Position numbers and translations under genes: made by a program. Positions 1 through 9,806 of a stretch of 64,000 nt of DNA are shown here, piece after piece. Location: contig JAXMHQ010000019.1 of NCBI GenBank assembly GCA_046346665.1, forward strand, positions 38,302 to 102,301. The letters run 5' to 3'. Numbering within the stretch: the first letter of the stretch is position 1; the number at the start of each line of letters is the position of its first letter. The DNA is from JAXMHQ01 sp046346665 (GTDB lineage: Bacteria > Verrucomicrobiota > Verrucomicrobiia > Limisphaerales > JAXMHQ01). The notes under the pieces are model-generated. The model made no database searches and was not told the DNA's origin. It saw nothing but the letters and a program-made list of their open reading frames with translations.

Positions 1-1422
<1,422 letters not shown>

Positions 1423-1618
1423 GTCGAATCGGGATTCGCGGCCGCAGAGCCGGGAGGACAGGGGTTCGTCGGATTACGGCGCGCCGGGACAGATCTCCCG
1501 GTCGCGCAGCGCGAGCGGAGAATTTGGATGCGGAACTTGTTCCACGGAAAATTTTGGAAGTTGAGCAAGGAAGGCATGGACAAATTTTAGCGGCCATTTA
1601 ATATTGTAAAATCGGATT

Positions 1619-3019
1619 ATGCCATTTTCATCCTACCCATTTGCCCCCGCCGATTGCGCCAGTCGCAGGCGGTTGTTCCCGGCAATGTCCTCCCGGCGCG
1701 TTCAGTGGCTCGCCTTCGCGGGCGCCGCCCTCATGGCGACAGCCGCCGCGCGCGCGCAAGTCGGCCCCCAGGGCGGTGAATACTCCATCGCCGGCGCCCT
1801 CCCCGGCGACCAGGTTCACCCCGCCGCCTCACTCCAATCCGGCGGCGGCTGGCTCGTCTGGCAGGATAACAGCATCACCCCCATCGGCTCCCGCATCCTC
1901 GCCACCCGCCTCAATCCCGCCCTCCAACAGGCACAGCCCGGATCCAATATCGTCGTCAGCGCCGCCTGGAAATCCAAGGCCACTCTCGACCAGGAAAATC
2001 CTGACGTCGCCGCGCTCCCCGACGGCAGCGCCATCGTGGTCTGGCAGGGCGGCAAGGTCGGCGCCCAGCGCATCTACCTCCGCGCCATCTCCAGCACCGG
2101 AAAGCCTCTCGGCGGCGACTTCCCGGTCAGCGCCAAATCGAAATTCAGCCAGTCCAATCCCAAAATCGCCACCCTGCCCGACGGCAATGTGATCGTGGTA
2201 TGGCAGAGCTCGGACCAGGACGGCAGCATGCTCGGCGTCTTCGCCCGCCGATTCTCCCCGGCCGGCAAAGCCATCGGCTCCGAATTCCAGGTGAACCAAT
2301 TCACTCAGAATAACCAGCGCAGCCCCGCCGTCGCCGCCCGCTCCTCCGGATTCGTCGTCACCTGGATCTCCGAACTGCAGCGCACCCCCGCCGGTGTCGA
2401 CGTTTACGCGCGGCTCTTCGATACGACCGGCACCGCGCTCACGCCGGAGATTGTCGTGAACAGCACCACCAACGTCATCTGCGCGAATCCCTCCGTCGCG
2501 TGCAACGCCGATGGCTCCTTCGCCGTCGCTTGGAGCCAGTACAACGCAACCGTGTCCACCGCCTGGACCAGCGGCGATTCTCCGGATAATTACACGCTGA
2601 GCCGCTCCGATTTTCATCAGAGTTCCGTGAACGGCTGGGATGTCCACGGTCGCGTCTTCAACGCCTCTGGTGCCCCCCTCAAGGATGACCCCGATTTCGT
2701 CCTCAATCGTTACCTGCTCGGCGATCAATTCGGACCCCGCATCAGCGCCGCCGGAACGAATTACTTCGTCGTCTGGACAAGCCTCAGCCAGCCGGTCTCC
2801 AGCGGCAGTTCCACTCTCGATCCGTGGGAAGGCGTCTTTGGACAGGTCCTCGCCGCCGACGGAACCCCGGCTTCGGATTCCGACCTGCATATCAACACCA
2901 CCATCGTCAGCCGCCAGATCCAGCCTGCGGTGGCGTCCGATGGCCTGCGGTTCCTTGTCGTTTGGACCTCGTTTACCGCAGGCACAAGCTTCGATCTCCG
3001 GGCACAAGTGTATCGGTAA
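1619..3019 (+). CDS. Secreted protein with seven WQ/VVW repeats (beta-propeller candidate)
   Basis: 466 residues. A signal peptide is clear from Met23 (SSRRVQWLAFAGAALMATAA, then ARAQ), so the true start may be ATG 1685 rather than 1619; neither has a visible ribosome site. The mature part shows seven similar blocks of about 50-75 residues, each with a hydrophobic-Val-Trp core: WLVWQ, IVVWQGG, VIVVWQSS, FVVTW, FAVAWSQ, YFVVW and FLVVW. Each is preceded by a short polar stretch such as PDVAALPDGSA. Seven blocks suggest a seven-bladed propeller (inference). The stop codon overlaps the next start (TAATG at 3017-3021), so the two are probably translationally coupled. No catalytic motif was recognised. 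Confidence 0.8.
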   Translation: MPFSSYPFAPADCASRRRLFPAMSSRRVQWLAFAGAALMATAAARAQVGPQGGEYSIAGALPGDQVHPAASLQSGGGWLVWQDNSITPIGSRILATRLNPALQQAQPGSNIVVSAAWKSKATLDQENPDVAALPDGSAIVVWQGGKVGAQRIYLRAISSTGKPLGGDFPVSAKSKFSQSNPKIATLPDGNVIVVWQSSDQDGSMLGVFARRFSPAGKAIGSEFQVNQFTQNNQRSPAVAARSSGFVVTWISELQRTPAGVDVYARLFDTTGTALTPEIVVNSTTNVICANPSVACNADGSFAVAWSQYNATVSTAWTSGDSPDNYTLSRSDFHQSSVNGWDVHGRVFNASGAPLKDDPDFVLNRYLLGDQFGPRISAAGTNYFVVWTSLSQPVSSGSSTLDPWEGVFGQVLAADGTPASDSDLHINTTIVSRQIQPAVASDGLRFLVVWTSFTAGTSFDLRAQVYR

Positions 3020-4503
3020 TGCCGTCAATGATTTTCGTTATGCTGCGATCCCTACAGAAAATTTTCCTGGCGCTGGCGGCTGCCGGCGCCGTTTCGACCA
3101 CGTCCGCCTTCTCCTTGATGGGCCCGCCCACGCCGTGGCAAACGCCCGATATCGGCTACATGGACCCCGGCGGCCTCGCGCTCGATGACGTCGGCGGTGT
3201 CATGAACCTCTTCGAAGCCTACCGCTGGGATATCAAGGTCATCATCTACGGATTCGATCCCTCTTTCATCAACTACTTCGGAACTCGCGGCGTGGACGAA
3301 GTGAACAAGGCAGTCGCCATCCTGAACAACCTGCCGCCAATGTCCAAGACCAGCCGCAACCTGACCGAGTACCCGCTCGATACCCGCCGTGTCAATTACC
3401 AGGCCCAGTCCCTTTCCCTCATCGACCTCAAATCCACAGCGCTTTCCGCCCTGCTCTCCCAGGTCGGCCTCACCAGCCCCGAACGCTACGTCGCCTGCCT
3501 CCGGTCGCGTGTCGTCGTCGCTGGCGTTACCACCAACTACACTGTCCTGCGCCGAAATTTCGACCCCGTCACGCTGCTCCCAACCGCTTACGTGAACGGC
3601 CAGCTTTATACCTACGAAATCGACGAGTTCCCCATCCTCGGCGGGGGCGGCGGCTCCGGTTTTGTCGATGCCGCCGAAATCCCCACCGACCCCGCCCACG
3701 CCTTCAATAGCGTCGTCTCCGGCGTCAACGCCTTCATCGCCCGCTCCGCCGTCAACGGCCCAGTGGTGTTCAATAATCTGAACCCCGGCGTCTTCTACAC
3801 CGGCCTGACCCGCGACGACGTCGGCGGGCTCCGGTTCCTCTACACCAAGAACCGCTGGGCCACCGAAACCCTCATGAACGACGTCGTGCTCGGCCAGCCG
3901 TCCGGTGGATGGGCACCCGCTGGCAGCGGCAATGCCGGGGGCGCCCCCGTCGGCGCCGGCCTGCGCCCGGGCATCGACAAGATCTATTTCAAACTCATGA
4001 AGAACGCCAACGGCTTCGGACCGTTCCTCGCCTTCACAAATTCCTGGAACGACACCGTCATCGTGACCACAAACGGAGCCACTCAAAAAACCAACCAGCG
4101 CCTCGCTCAACCCATGGTGCTCCCCCACATTGTCTTCGTGGCCGGGGATCTCGGCCTCACCGCCGAAGGCACGCCCCTGGCCTTCGGTCAGTCCGACAGC
4201 AGCTCCTGGCAGGACAACGCCCAACTGCAGGGCGTACAGGTCGGCGGCCCCATCTGGTATGGACCGGGCAACATCCAGGTTCCCCCATCCAGCGGCGCCC
4301 AGCAAAACGGCATCGGAATCTTCTTCAGCAATATCGGCTACTGGAACGCAAACTCCTATCCCCCGACAACCGTGAACGAAGAGAATGCCGTCATCGGTTG
4401 GAGATGGGCTTCTTTCGACGGATCCACCAACGCTCCGTATATTTATCCAAACGGCGGCGACGTTCTCCAGATGCAGCAGCAATTGACCGGGGGAGGCAAC
4501 TAG
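3019..4503 (+). CDS. Secreted protein of unknown function, coupled to the preceding gene
   Basis: Start chosen at ATG 3019 because it overlaps the previous stop by one base (TAATG); ATGs at 3028 and 3040 are alternatives. 494 residues with an N-terminal signal peptide (LRSLQKIFLALAAAGAVSTT...SAF). After cleavage it runs DIGYMDPGGLALDDVGG, then a segment on YGFDPSFINYFGTRGVDEV and alternating amphipathic stretches. The middle has a short glycine cluster (LGGGGGSGF). I recognise no named domain and see no HExxH zinc site. Its place between the propeller-like protein and the giant surface protein suggests one export cluster (inference). Confidence 0.8.
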   Translation: MPSMIFVMLRSLQKIFLALAAAGAVSTTSAFSLMGPPTPWQTPDIGYMDPGGLALDDVGGVMNLFEAYRWDIKVIIYGFDPSFINYFGTRGVDEVNKAVAILNNLPPMSKTSRNLTEYPLDTRRVNYQAQSLSLIDLKSTALSALLSQVGLTSPERYVACLRSRVVVAGVTTNYTVLRRNFDPVTLLPTAYVNGQLYTYEIDEFPILGGGGGSGFVDAAEIPTDPAHAFNSVVSGVNAFIARSAVNGPVVFNNLNPGVFYTGLTRDDVGGLRFLYTKNRWATETLMNDVVLGQPSGGWAPAGSGNAGGAPVGAGLRPGIDKIYFKLMKNANGFGPFLAFTNSWNDTVIVTTNGATQKTNQRLAQPMVLPHIVFVAGDLGLTAEGTPLAFGQSDSSSWQDNAQLQGVQVGGPIWYGPGNIQVPPSSGAQQNGIGIFFSNIGYWNANSYPPTTVNEENAVIGWRWASFDGSTNAPYIYPNGGDVLQMQQQLTGGGN

Positions 4504-4534
4504 CCCGGCGCCGGTCCGTTTTCCAAGACTGATT

Positions 4535-7500
4535 ATGAACCGATTCCTACTTTCCGCGCTGATGAGCCTGGCTCTGGCGGCAGGCGCACACGCCCAGGGC
4601 TCCTTCACGAACAACAGCCCCACCGGCGGATGGACCAATAACGGGGTTATCGCCAATCCGCAAATCGACGCCGTCACCTTCGTTAACAACGGCGATTTCA
4701 CCGTCGATACCAGCCTTAGCGGAGTGCCCTTCAAAACCCTCGATACCCTCAACTACATCAACAACGGCGACCTCCACGGATCGCTCGGCGTCGATTTCGC
4801 TAATTACCCCTCCGGCTCCGGCCCCGCCGCCCCCGCCGCCCGAATCTATAACGGTGTCAACGGCATCCTCCAGGCCGAGGACACCTCCGCCGTCACGTTC
4901 CTCGTCGGCATCCCCAACGTCTCCCTCGTCACCCCGTCCCAAATCTCCCTCTGGGCCATCGGCATCACCAACCGCGGACAAATGATCGTCGGCACCTACG
5001 GCTACATGGATATCGCCGGACTCAACGTCGACCTCTCCCGCAGCTCCCTCCAGGTCCTCTCCGCCTTCGACGAAGCCCAGGGAACCGTACAGCCGGTCGA
5101 AACGAATTACTTTCTCCCCGACCTCGCCATCGTCGACCTCTACTGGGGCCAGACAAACTACGCCGCCCTCCCAGCCGGCCCGGCCCTTGGCATCCGCAGC
5201 ATCTGGAACGGCACGAACGTGATCGCTCCAGGCTACGGCTCCGACTCCGTCCTCCCTTCCGGTTCAGTTCCCATCGCGTTCTCAACCAATGCCCCCGGGT
5301 TCAAAGCCGGCTGGTACATCAACCCGCTCGATGTCGCTTCCATCACCTATACCAATCGCCAGCAGGCGCAAAATACCGTGGACGTCGTCCCCAACCTCAA
5401 CAAGGGCGCCGTTTTCGTGAACGCCAACCCGGTGTTCCTCACCCAGATCAGCTTCACGCCCGGGTTCAGCAATTTTAACGACATGTTCGTGCTCATGAGC
5501 ACGCCGACCACCAACTCCGCCACCGGCCGCGTCACCACCAACTACATCTCCTTCGTCGACACCCTCGCCAGCGGCATCGGCTCCGGCACCCTCCGCAATC
5601 TTCTCAGCTACACCACCTCGCGACCCACCAACTACATGATGAGCCGCAGCCCGGAAACCGGCATCATCCGCGCCACCAACGGCCTCCCCGACGCCCGGTT
5701 CTTCATCAGCTCCGGCGATATGCTCACCGCCACCAACGTCATCGGCGTCGATGTCGTCACCAATTTCATCATCCAAACCGGACAGTTCTCCGCCTACTCC
5801 GCAACCCTCGACAACATCGTCAACCGCCCGCAGATCACCCCCAATACCTCCTTCCAGGATCTGCCAGGCAATATCAAGATCGACGCCGTCAACCTCAACC
5901 TCGACCAGGCCCGGTTCCGCTCCGAAGGCGTCCTCGACCTGCACGCCCTTCACCTCCAGTCGAGCACCAACGCCGTCATCGATTGCGAAAATCTCAGCCT
6001 CGACCTCGGCTCCACCAACGGACTGCTCGTCCTGCGCAATATCGCCCCGTCCAGCGTCAACCGCATCCGCGGCACCATCTACGCCTGGAGCGCCACCTGG
6101 AGCAACGTCGTGGACGTCGTCATCACAAACAACTGGTACTTCTCCAACGACACCTCCAACCCGACCAATCCACCCGGCATCTTCTGGACACCCCTCACCA
6201 ACGAATTCGGCGCCGGCTTCTCCGTGCTCGTGCTCGACGCCAGCGGCCTCACCACGACCCTCGGCGTTCAGGTCCGCGACCTCAAGGCCCATGCCCGCAA
6301 CATCATCCTCCAAGATGATATGTCCGTCGTCGACTCCCTCCTGTTCGACGGCACCGGTGTCACTCTCGACGCAGACCTGCTCCTGACCGGGGCCAGCGTC
6401 ATCGACTGGCGCTATTCCAACGCGCCCACCGTCGCGTTCTTCACCAACAGGTCCGAACTCCTCGTCCCCAACGAAGCCCACTTCGGCGATGATCGCCCGC
6501 TCCCCTACGAGTGGTTCGTCAACTCCTCCAACGGAATCGTCTTTGCCGGCGGGCTCCAGTTGAGCACCCTCAACCTGTTCAACAGCGGCATCCTCTATGC
6601 CTTTAGCGGCGCCGTCGAGATCCAGGCCCAAAACGCAACCGTCAACCAGGGATTCATCTACTCCTCCGGCCCGACCAGCCTCGCCGGGAAAAGCCTTGCA
6701 TTTAATGGCGCAACGATTAACTCCGGTGATTTCCTCCAGTTCAACGAGACCGACTCGCTGAGCGACGGCGGTGTCGCCAGCAAGTTCACCATGCAAAATG
6801 GGTTCCGCCAGCAGGTCAAGGCCGCCAATGGCGATTTCCTCGCCAGCACCTTCTTCAGCGTCACCACCACCAACGTCCCCAGCCCGACCGCCGAACACAC
6901 CTGGGCCGGCCAGGATCGCGGCGCCAACCCCGCCGGCTTCACCAATAACGGCGCCATCGGCACCCTCGTCCTGTCCAATATGACGGTCATCATCACCAAC
7001 CGCAGCATCTCCGGCGGCGTGACCAATATCACCGTCACCACCAATTCCTCGCCCGATCCCCGGTTCGTCTTTCAACCCTCCCTCCCAGGCGTGACCAACG
7101 CCCTCTATGTCGACCTGCTCGACCTGACCCAGCTCGGCCAGAAGGGCGTCGCTGCCATCGAAATCGACCCGAACTTCATCCTCTACTACGCTGCGGTCAA
7201 AGTGCCGACCAATATGTACCTTGGCACCGGCGCCATGGGCAACCCGCTCTCCGCCGCCGAATACCTCAACGGCAACACCAGCTACCACCTCAACGGCAAC
7301 CTCCGCTGGGTCAGCAGCTACGCCGGCGCCAACAGCAGCACCGTCGTCTTCGAAAACAGCCAGCTCTACCACGTCAACGCCGCCCTCCGCTCCAGCATGA
7401 ATATCGACTCCAGCGGCACCGGCATCCCCAACGGCAGCAATTCCGCCCCCTTCATCTTCATCAACGCCTCCGTCTCCATCAACGGCTCCGGTGACGTCCA

Positions 7501-8644
7501 GCCCAACCTCAACGGCCAGTCGCTCATCGCCGGACAGCAATACTCCATGATCGCCCAGCCTAAGAACGGCTCCGCCTTCCTCGGCTGGTCGGGCGATTTC
7601 ACCGGCACGGCGCCCCAAGTTGTCTTCACCGCCCCCACGAATAATGTCGCCCTCACGGCCTCGTTCAACTTCGCCCCCACAAACGCCGCCTATAGCGGCC
7701 TCTTCTACGAAACCAACGGCGTCGTGTTCGGCCACTCCGGCTTCATCAGCATCAATACCTCCAAGAACGGCAAGTTCAGCGGCTCTCTCCAGATCGGATC
7801 GAGCAAGTTCTCCTTCAACGGACAGTTCGATTCCGGCGGATACAGCACCGTCACCGTGCCGAAGAGTTCCATCACCTTGGCGCTCATCGCCGGTTCCGAC
7901 CAGATCACCGGCTTCGTCGACGGTTCCGGATGGCAAGCCGTTCTCGTGGCCAATCAGGCCGTTTACAGCAGCAAAAACCCGGCGCCCTTCGCCGGCAAAT
8001 ACACCCTCATCCTGCCGGGTTCGGGCAATGCCGCCATTACCACCCAGCCCTACGGCGACAGTTACGCCACCATCAACGTCGATTCCAGCGGCAAAGCCAG
8101 CCTCAACGCCTCCCTCGCCGACGGCGTCACGGTCTCCGAAAACACCAGCGCCGCCGGCTCCGGCCTGTGGCCGCTCTACCTGCCCGAACCCAAAAACCAG
8201 GGACAGGTCCTCGGCTGGCTCTCTTTCCAATCCACCGGCGCCCAGGACGTCGGCGGCAACTTCAGCTGGATCCGCGTCGAAAATGTTACGGCTAAATTCT
8301 ACCCCGACGGATTCGAACTCAACTCGGCCGCGATCGGCTCGAAATACAATTCGAAACTCGCCCCGGTCACCGGCACCACCAACACCGGCATCGTCCTCGG
8401 CGGCGGCAATCTGTCCGCACCGATCGCCTTCGATGTGATGGTCAAATCCAATAACACCGCCATCACTCCCCAGGGCAGCAAACTGTCCATCAACGCCGGC
8501 AACGGCACGTTCTCCGGCAGCACCCAGGACCCCGCCACCCATAAACAAGTCCAGTTCAAAGGCGCCATCCTCCAGCTCCAGGGCTTCGGCTCCGGCTTCA
8601 GCCTCGGCACCAACCAGAGCGCCCGCGTCGTCCTCGGACCCTGA
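4535..8644 (+). CDS. Giant secreted surface protein (1369 aa), beta-strand-repeat type
   Basis: Signal peptide NRFLLSALMSLALAAGAHAQ is followed by a long Asn/Thr/Ser-rich chain typical of autotransporter-like beta-helix passengers (FTNNSPTGGWTNNG, FVNNGDFTVD, YINNGDLHGS). Near residues 985-1045 there is a repeat of the InlB-B/'bacterial repeat' type (AGQQYSMIAQPKNGSAFLGW ... FTAPTNNVALTASF). The last 300 residues contain paired segments about substrate- or surface-display-like beta sandwiches (KNGKFSGSLQIGSSKFSFNG, NGTFSGSTQDPATHKQVQFK). No C-terminal autotransporter barrel and no PEP-CTERM tail is visible. It lies 31 bp after the preceding secreted-protein gene, so it is probably co-transcribed. 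The function is unknown; cell-surface or extracellular location is well supported. Confidence 0.85.
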   Translation: MNRFLLSALMSLALAAGAHAQGSFTNNSPTGGWTNNGVIANPQIDAVTFVNNGDFTVDTSLSGVPFKTLDTLNYINNGDLHGSLGVDFANYPSGSGPAAPAARIYNGVNGILQAEDTSAVTFLVGIPNVSLVTPSQISLWAIGITNRGQMIVGTYGYMDIAGLNVDLSRSSLQVLSAFDEAQGTVQPVETNYFLPDLAIVDLYWGQTNYAALPAGPALGIRSIWNGTNVIAPGYGSDSVLPSGSVPIAFSTNAPGFKAGWYINPLDVASITYTNRQQAQNTVDVVPNLNKGAVFVNANPVFLTQISFTPGFSNFNDMFVLMSTPTTNSATGRVTTNYISFVDTLASGIGSGTLRNLLSYTTSRPTNYMMSRSPETGIIRATNGLPDARFFISSGDMLTATNVIGVDVVTNFIIQTGQFSAYSATLDNIVNRPQITPNTSFQDLPGNIKIDAVNLNLDQARFRSEGVLDLHALHLQSSTNAVIDCENLSLDLGSTNGLLVLRNIAPSSVNRIRGTIYAWSATWSNVVDVVITNNWYFSNDTSNPTNPPGIFWTPLTNEFGAGFSVLVLDASGLTTTLGVQVRDLKAHARNIILQDDMSVVDSLLFDGTGVTLDADLLLTGASVIDWRYSNAPTVAFFTNRSELLVPNEAHFGDDRPLPYEWFVNSSNGIVFAGGLQLSTLNLFNSGILYAFSGAVEIQAQNATVNQGFIYSSGPTSLAGKSLAFNGATINSGDFLQFNETDSLSDGGVASKFTMQNGFRQQVKAANGDFLASTFFSVTTTNVPSPTAEHTWAGQDRGANPAGFTNNGAIGTLVLSNMTVIITNRSISGGVTNITVTTNSSPDPRFVFQPSLPGVTNALYVDLLDLTQLGQKGVAAIEIDPNFILYYAAVKVPTNMYLGTGAMGNPLSAAEYLNGNTSYHLNGNLRWVSSYAGANSSTVVFENSQLYHVNAALRSSMNIDSSGTGIPNGSNSAPFIFINASVSINGSGDVQPNLNGQSLIAGQQYSMIAQPKNGSAFLGWSGDFTGTAPQVVFTAPTNNVALTASFNFAPTNAAYSGLFYETNGVVFGHSGFISINTSKNGKFSGSLQIGSSKFSFNGQFDSGGYSTVTVPKSSITLALIAGSDQITGFVDGSGWQAVLVANQAVYSSKNPAPFAGKYTLILPGSGNAAITTQPYGDSYATINVDSSGKASLNASLADGVTVSENTSAAGSGLWPLYLPEPKNQGQVLGWLSFQSTGAQDVGGNFSWIRVENVTAKFYPDGFELNSAAIGSKYNSKLAPVTGTTNTGIVLGGGNLSAPIAFDVMVKSNNTAITPQGSKLSINAGNGTFSGSTQDPATHKQVQFKGAILQLQGFGSGFSLGTNQSARVVLGP

Positions 8645-8701
8645 TCCCTGTCCGTCCGCGTTTATCCGTGGCTCATCCCCACGGAGAAACCCGGATCCGC
8701 C

Positions 8702-9289
8702 ATGGAAGGCATGAAACTCTTCGGCCTCACCGGCGGCATCGGCATGGGCAAATCCACCGCCGGACTCTACCTCGCCGGCCGCGGACTCCCCGTCATCGAC
8801 ACCGACCAGCTCGCCCGCCAGGTCGTCGCCCCAGGCCAGCCCGCCCTCGCCGAAATCGCCCGCGCCTTCGGCCCCCAAATCATCGGCCCCTCCGGCCACC
8901 TCCAGCGCGCCGAACTCGCACGCCGCGTCTTCAGCAGCCCGGCCGACCGCCACATCCTCGAATCCATCACCCACCCCCGCATCCGCACCCTCTGGCGCCA
9001 ACACGCCGATTCCTGGCGCCGGCAGGGCGCCCCCATCGGCATCGTCATCATCCCGCTCTTGTTCGAAACCGGCGCCGAAAAGGAACTCAACGCCACCGTC
9101 TGCGTCGCCTGCTCCGAAGCCACCCAGCACGCCCGGCTCGCCCCACGCGGCTGGTCCCCCGACCAGGCCGCCGCCCGCATCGCCGCCCAGTGGCCCGTCG
9201 AACGCAAAATGGCCCGCGCCGACTTCCTCGCCTGGTCCGAAGGCCCACCCTTCATCCTCCACGCCCAACTCGACCGAATCTTTCGTTAG
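8702..9289 (+). CDS. coaE: Dephospho-CoA kinase
   Basis: 195 residues, usual length for CoaE, which phosphorylates dephospho-CoA at the 3'-OH in the last step of coenzyme A synthesis. The P-loop GLTGGIGMGKST lies at residues 8-19, followed by the DTDQLARQVV segment that binds the substrate, the ITHPRIR motif near residue 88, and PLLFETG near residue 119. A second start at ATG 8711 (MKLFGLTGG) fits the family equally well. The gene stands alone between the surface-protein cluster and a repeat-rich gap. Confidence 0.93.
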   Translation: MEGMKLFGLTGGIGMGKSTAGLYLAGRGLPVIDTDQLARQVVAPGQPALAEIARAFGPQIIGPSGHLQRAELARRVFSSPADRHILESITHPRIRTLWRQHADSWRRQGAPIGIVIIPLLFETGAEKELNATVCVACSEATQHARLAPRGWSPDQAAARIAAQWPVERKMARADFLAWSEGPPFILHAQLDRIFR

Positions 9290-9336
9290 TCGATACGCGC
9301 GGGAAGGACGCCGTCCCCGGCGTCCCCCATCCGGTA

Positions 9337-9387
9337 AGGTAGGGTCGGCGCGCTGCGCCGACCTCGGACACCGCAGCGCGGCCTTCC
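9337..9387. repeat. Double-hairpin palindrome, ggtaggg family copy 1
   Basis: Starts ggtagggtcggcgcgctgcg and contains two adjacent short hairpins (tcggcgcgctgcgccga and a ccgcagcgcgg stem). The right-hand ccctacc end is decayed. Related copies lie at 29085-29138, 37422-37475 and 38251-38292. Confidence 0.7.
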
Positions 9388-9421
9388 TGCCAAAGGCGAT
9401 AGTTTTTCCAAAAAGGCTATT

Positions 9422-9755
9422 GAACCCATCTCATAAATAGGCAAGGGGTGCGTTGCCAGAGGTTTTGACCTGATGCAAGGCGCGAGGAAGGAGACTGCAG
9501 TGGGCGCCAGCGCACGATTCCATTTGGGGCAACTCGCTTGCAGGGCTTGGGAAGCCCATATCCGAGTGGATCTTCGACTGACGAGCAACGCAGCAGCAGG
9601 TCAAAAGATCGGCAACCCTGCGGGCTGGAGGCTATTGGGCGTCTGGCGGCGTTGCTCCTCAGTCACAGAGCCGTGAAGGCTATGCTCCTTCGTCGCGCCT
9701 TGCCAGACGCCCAATAGCCTCCAGCACACCCCTTGCCTATTTATGAGATGGGTTC
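9422..9755. mobile_element. MITE-like element, copy 1 (334 bp, 31-bp terminal inverted repeats)
   Basis: Terminal repeats of 31 bp (30 matching) begin gaacccatctcataaatagg at both ends. The interior is two long hairpins: one of stem ctggaggctattgggcgtc, the other of stem gttgcc...ttttgacctg. Each hairpin carries the motif aaggcgcga(c/g)gaaggag on one strand and gagcaacgc(c/a)gc on the other. No protein is encoded. A second, shorter copy in inverted orientation lies at 38426-38689. This copy has about 70 extra bases in one hairpin. The elements look non-autonomous; the mobilising enzyme is not in the window. Confidence 0.85.
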
Positions 9756-9806
9756 TAGCAGATTTCGCATGCCGTGTGCGGGTTTCCCTGTTACCATGAT
9801 CTCACC

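Noticed and set aside
5282..9268. A 1328-codon open frame on the minus strand
   Set aside because: It is opposite the giant secreted-protein gene and coaE; its Gly/Asp/Val-rich composition is what the complement of GC-rich coding sequence gives. The plus-strand genes have signal peptide and family motifs.
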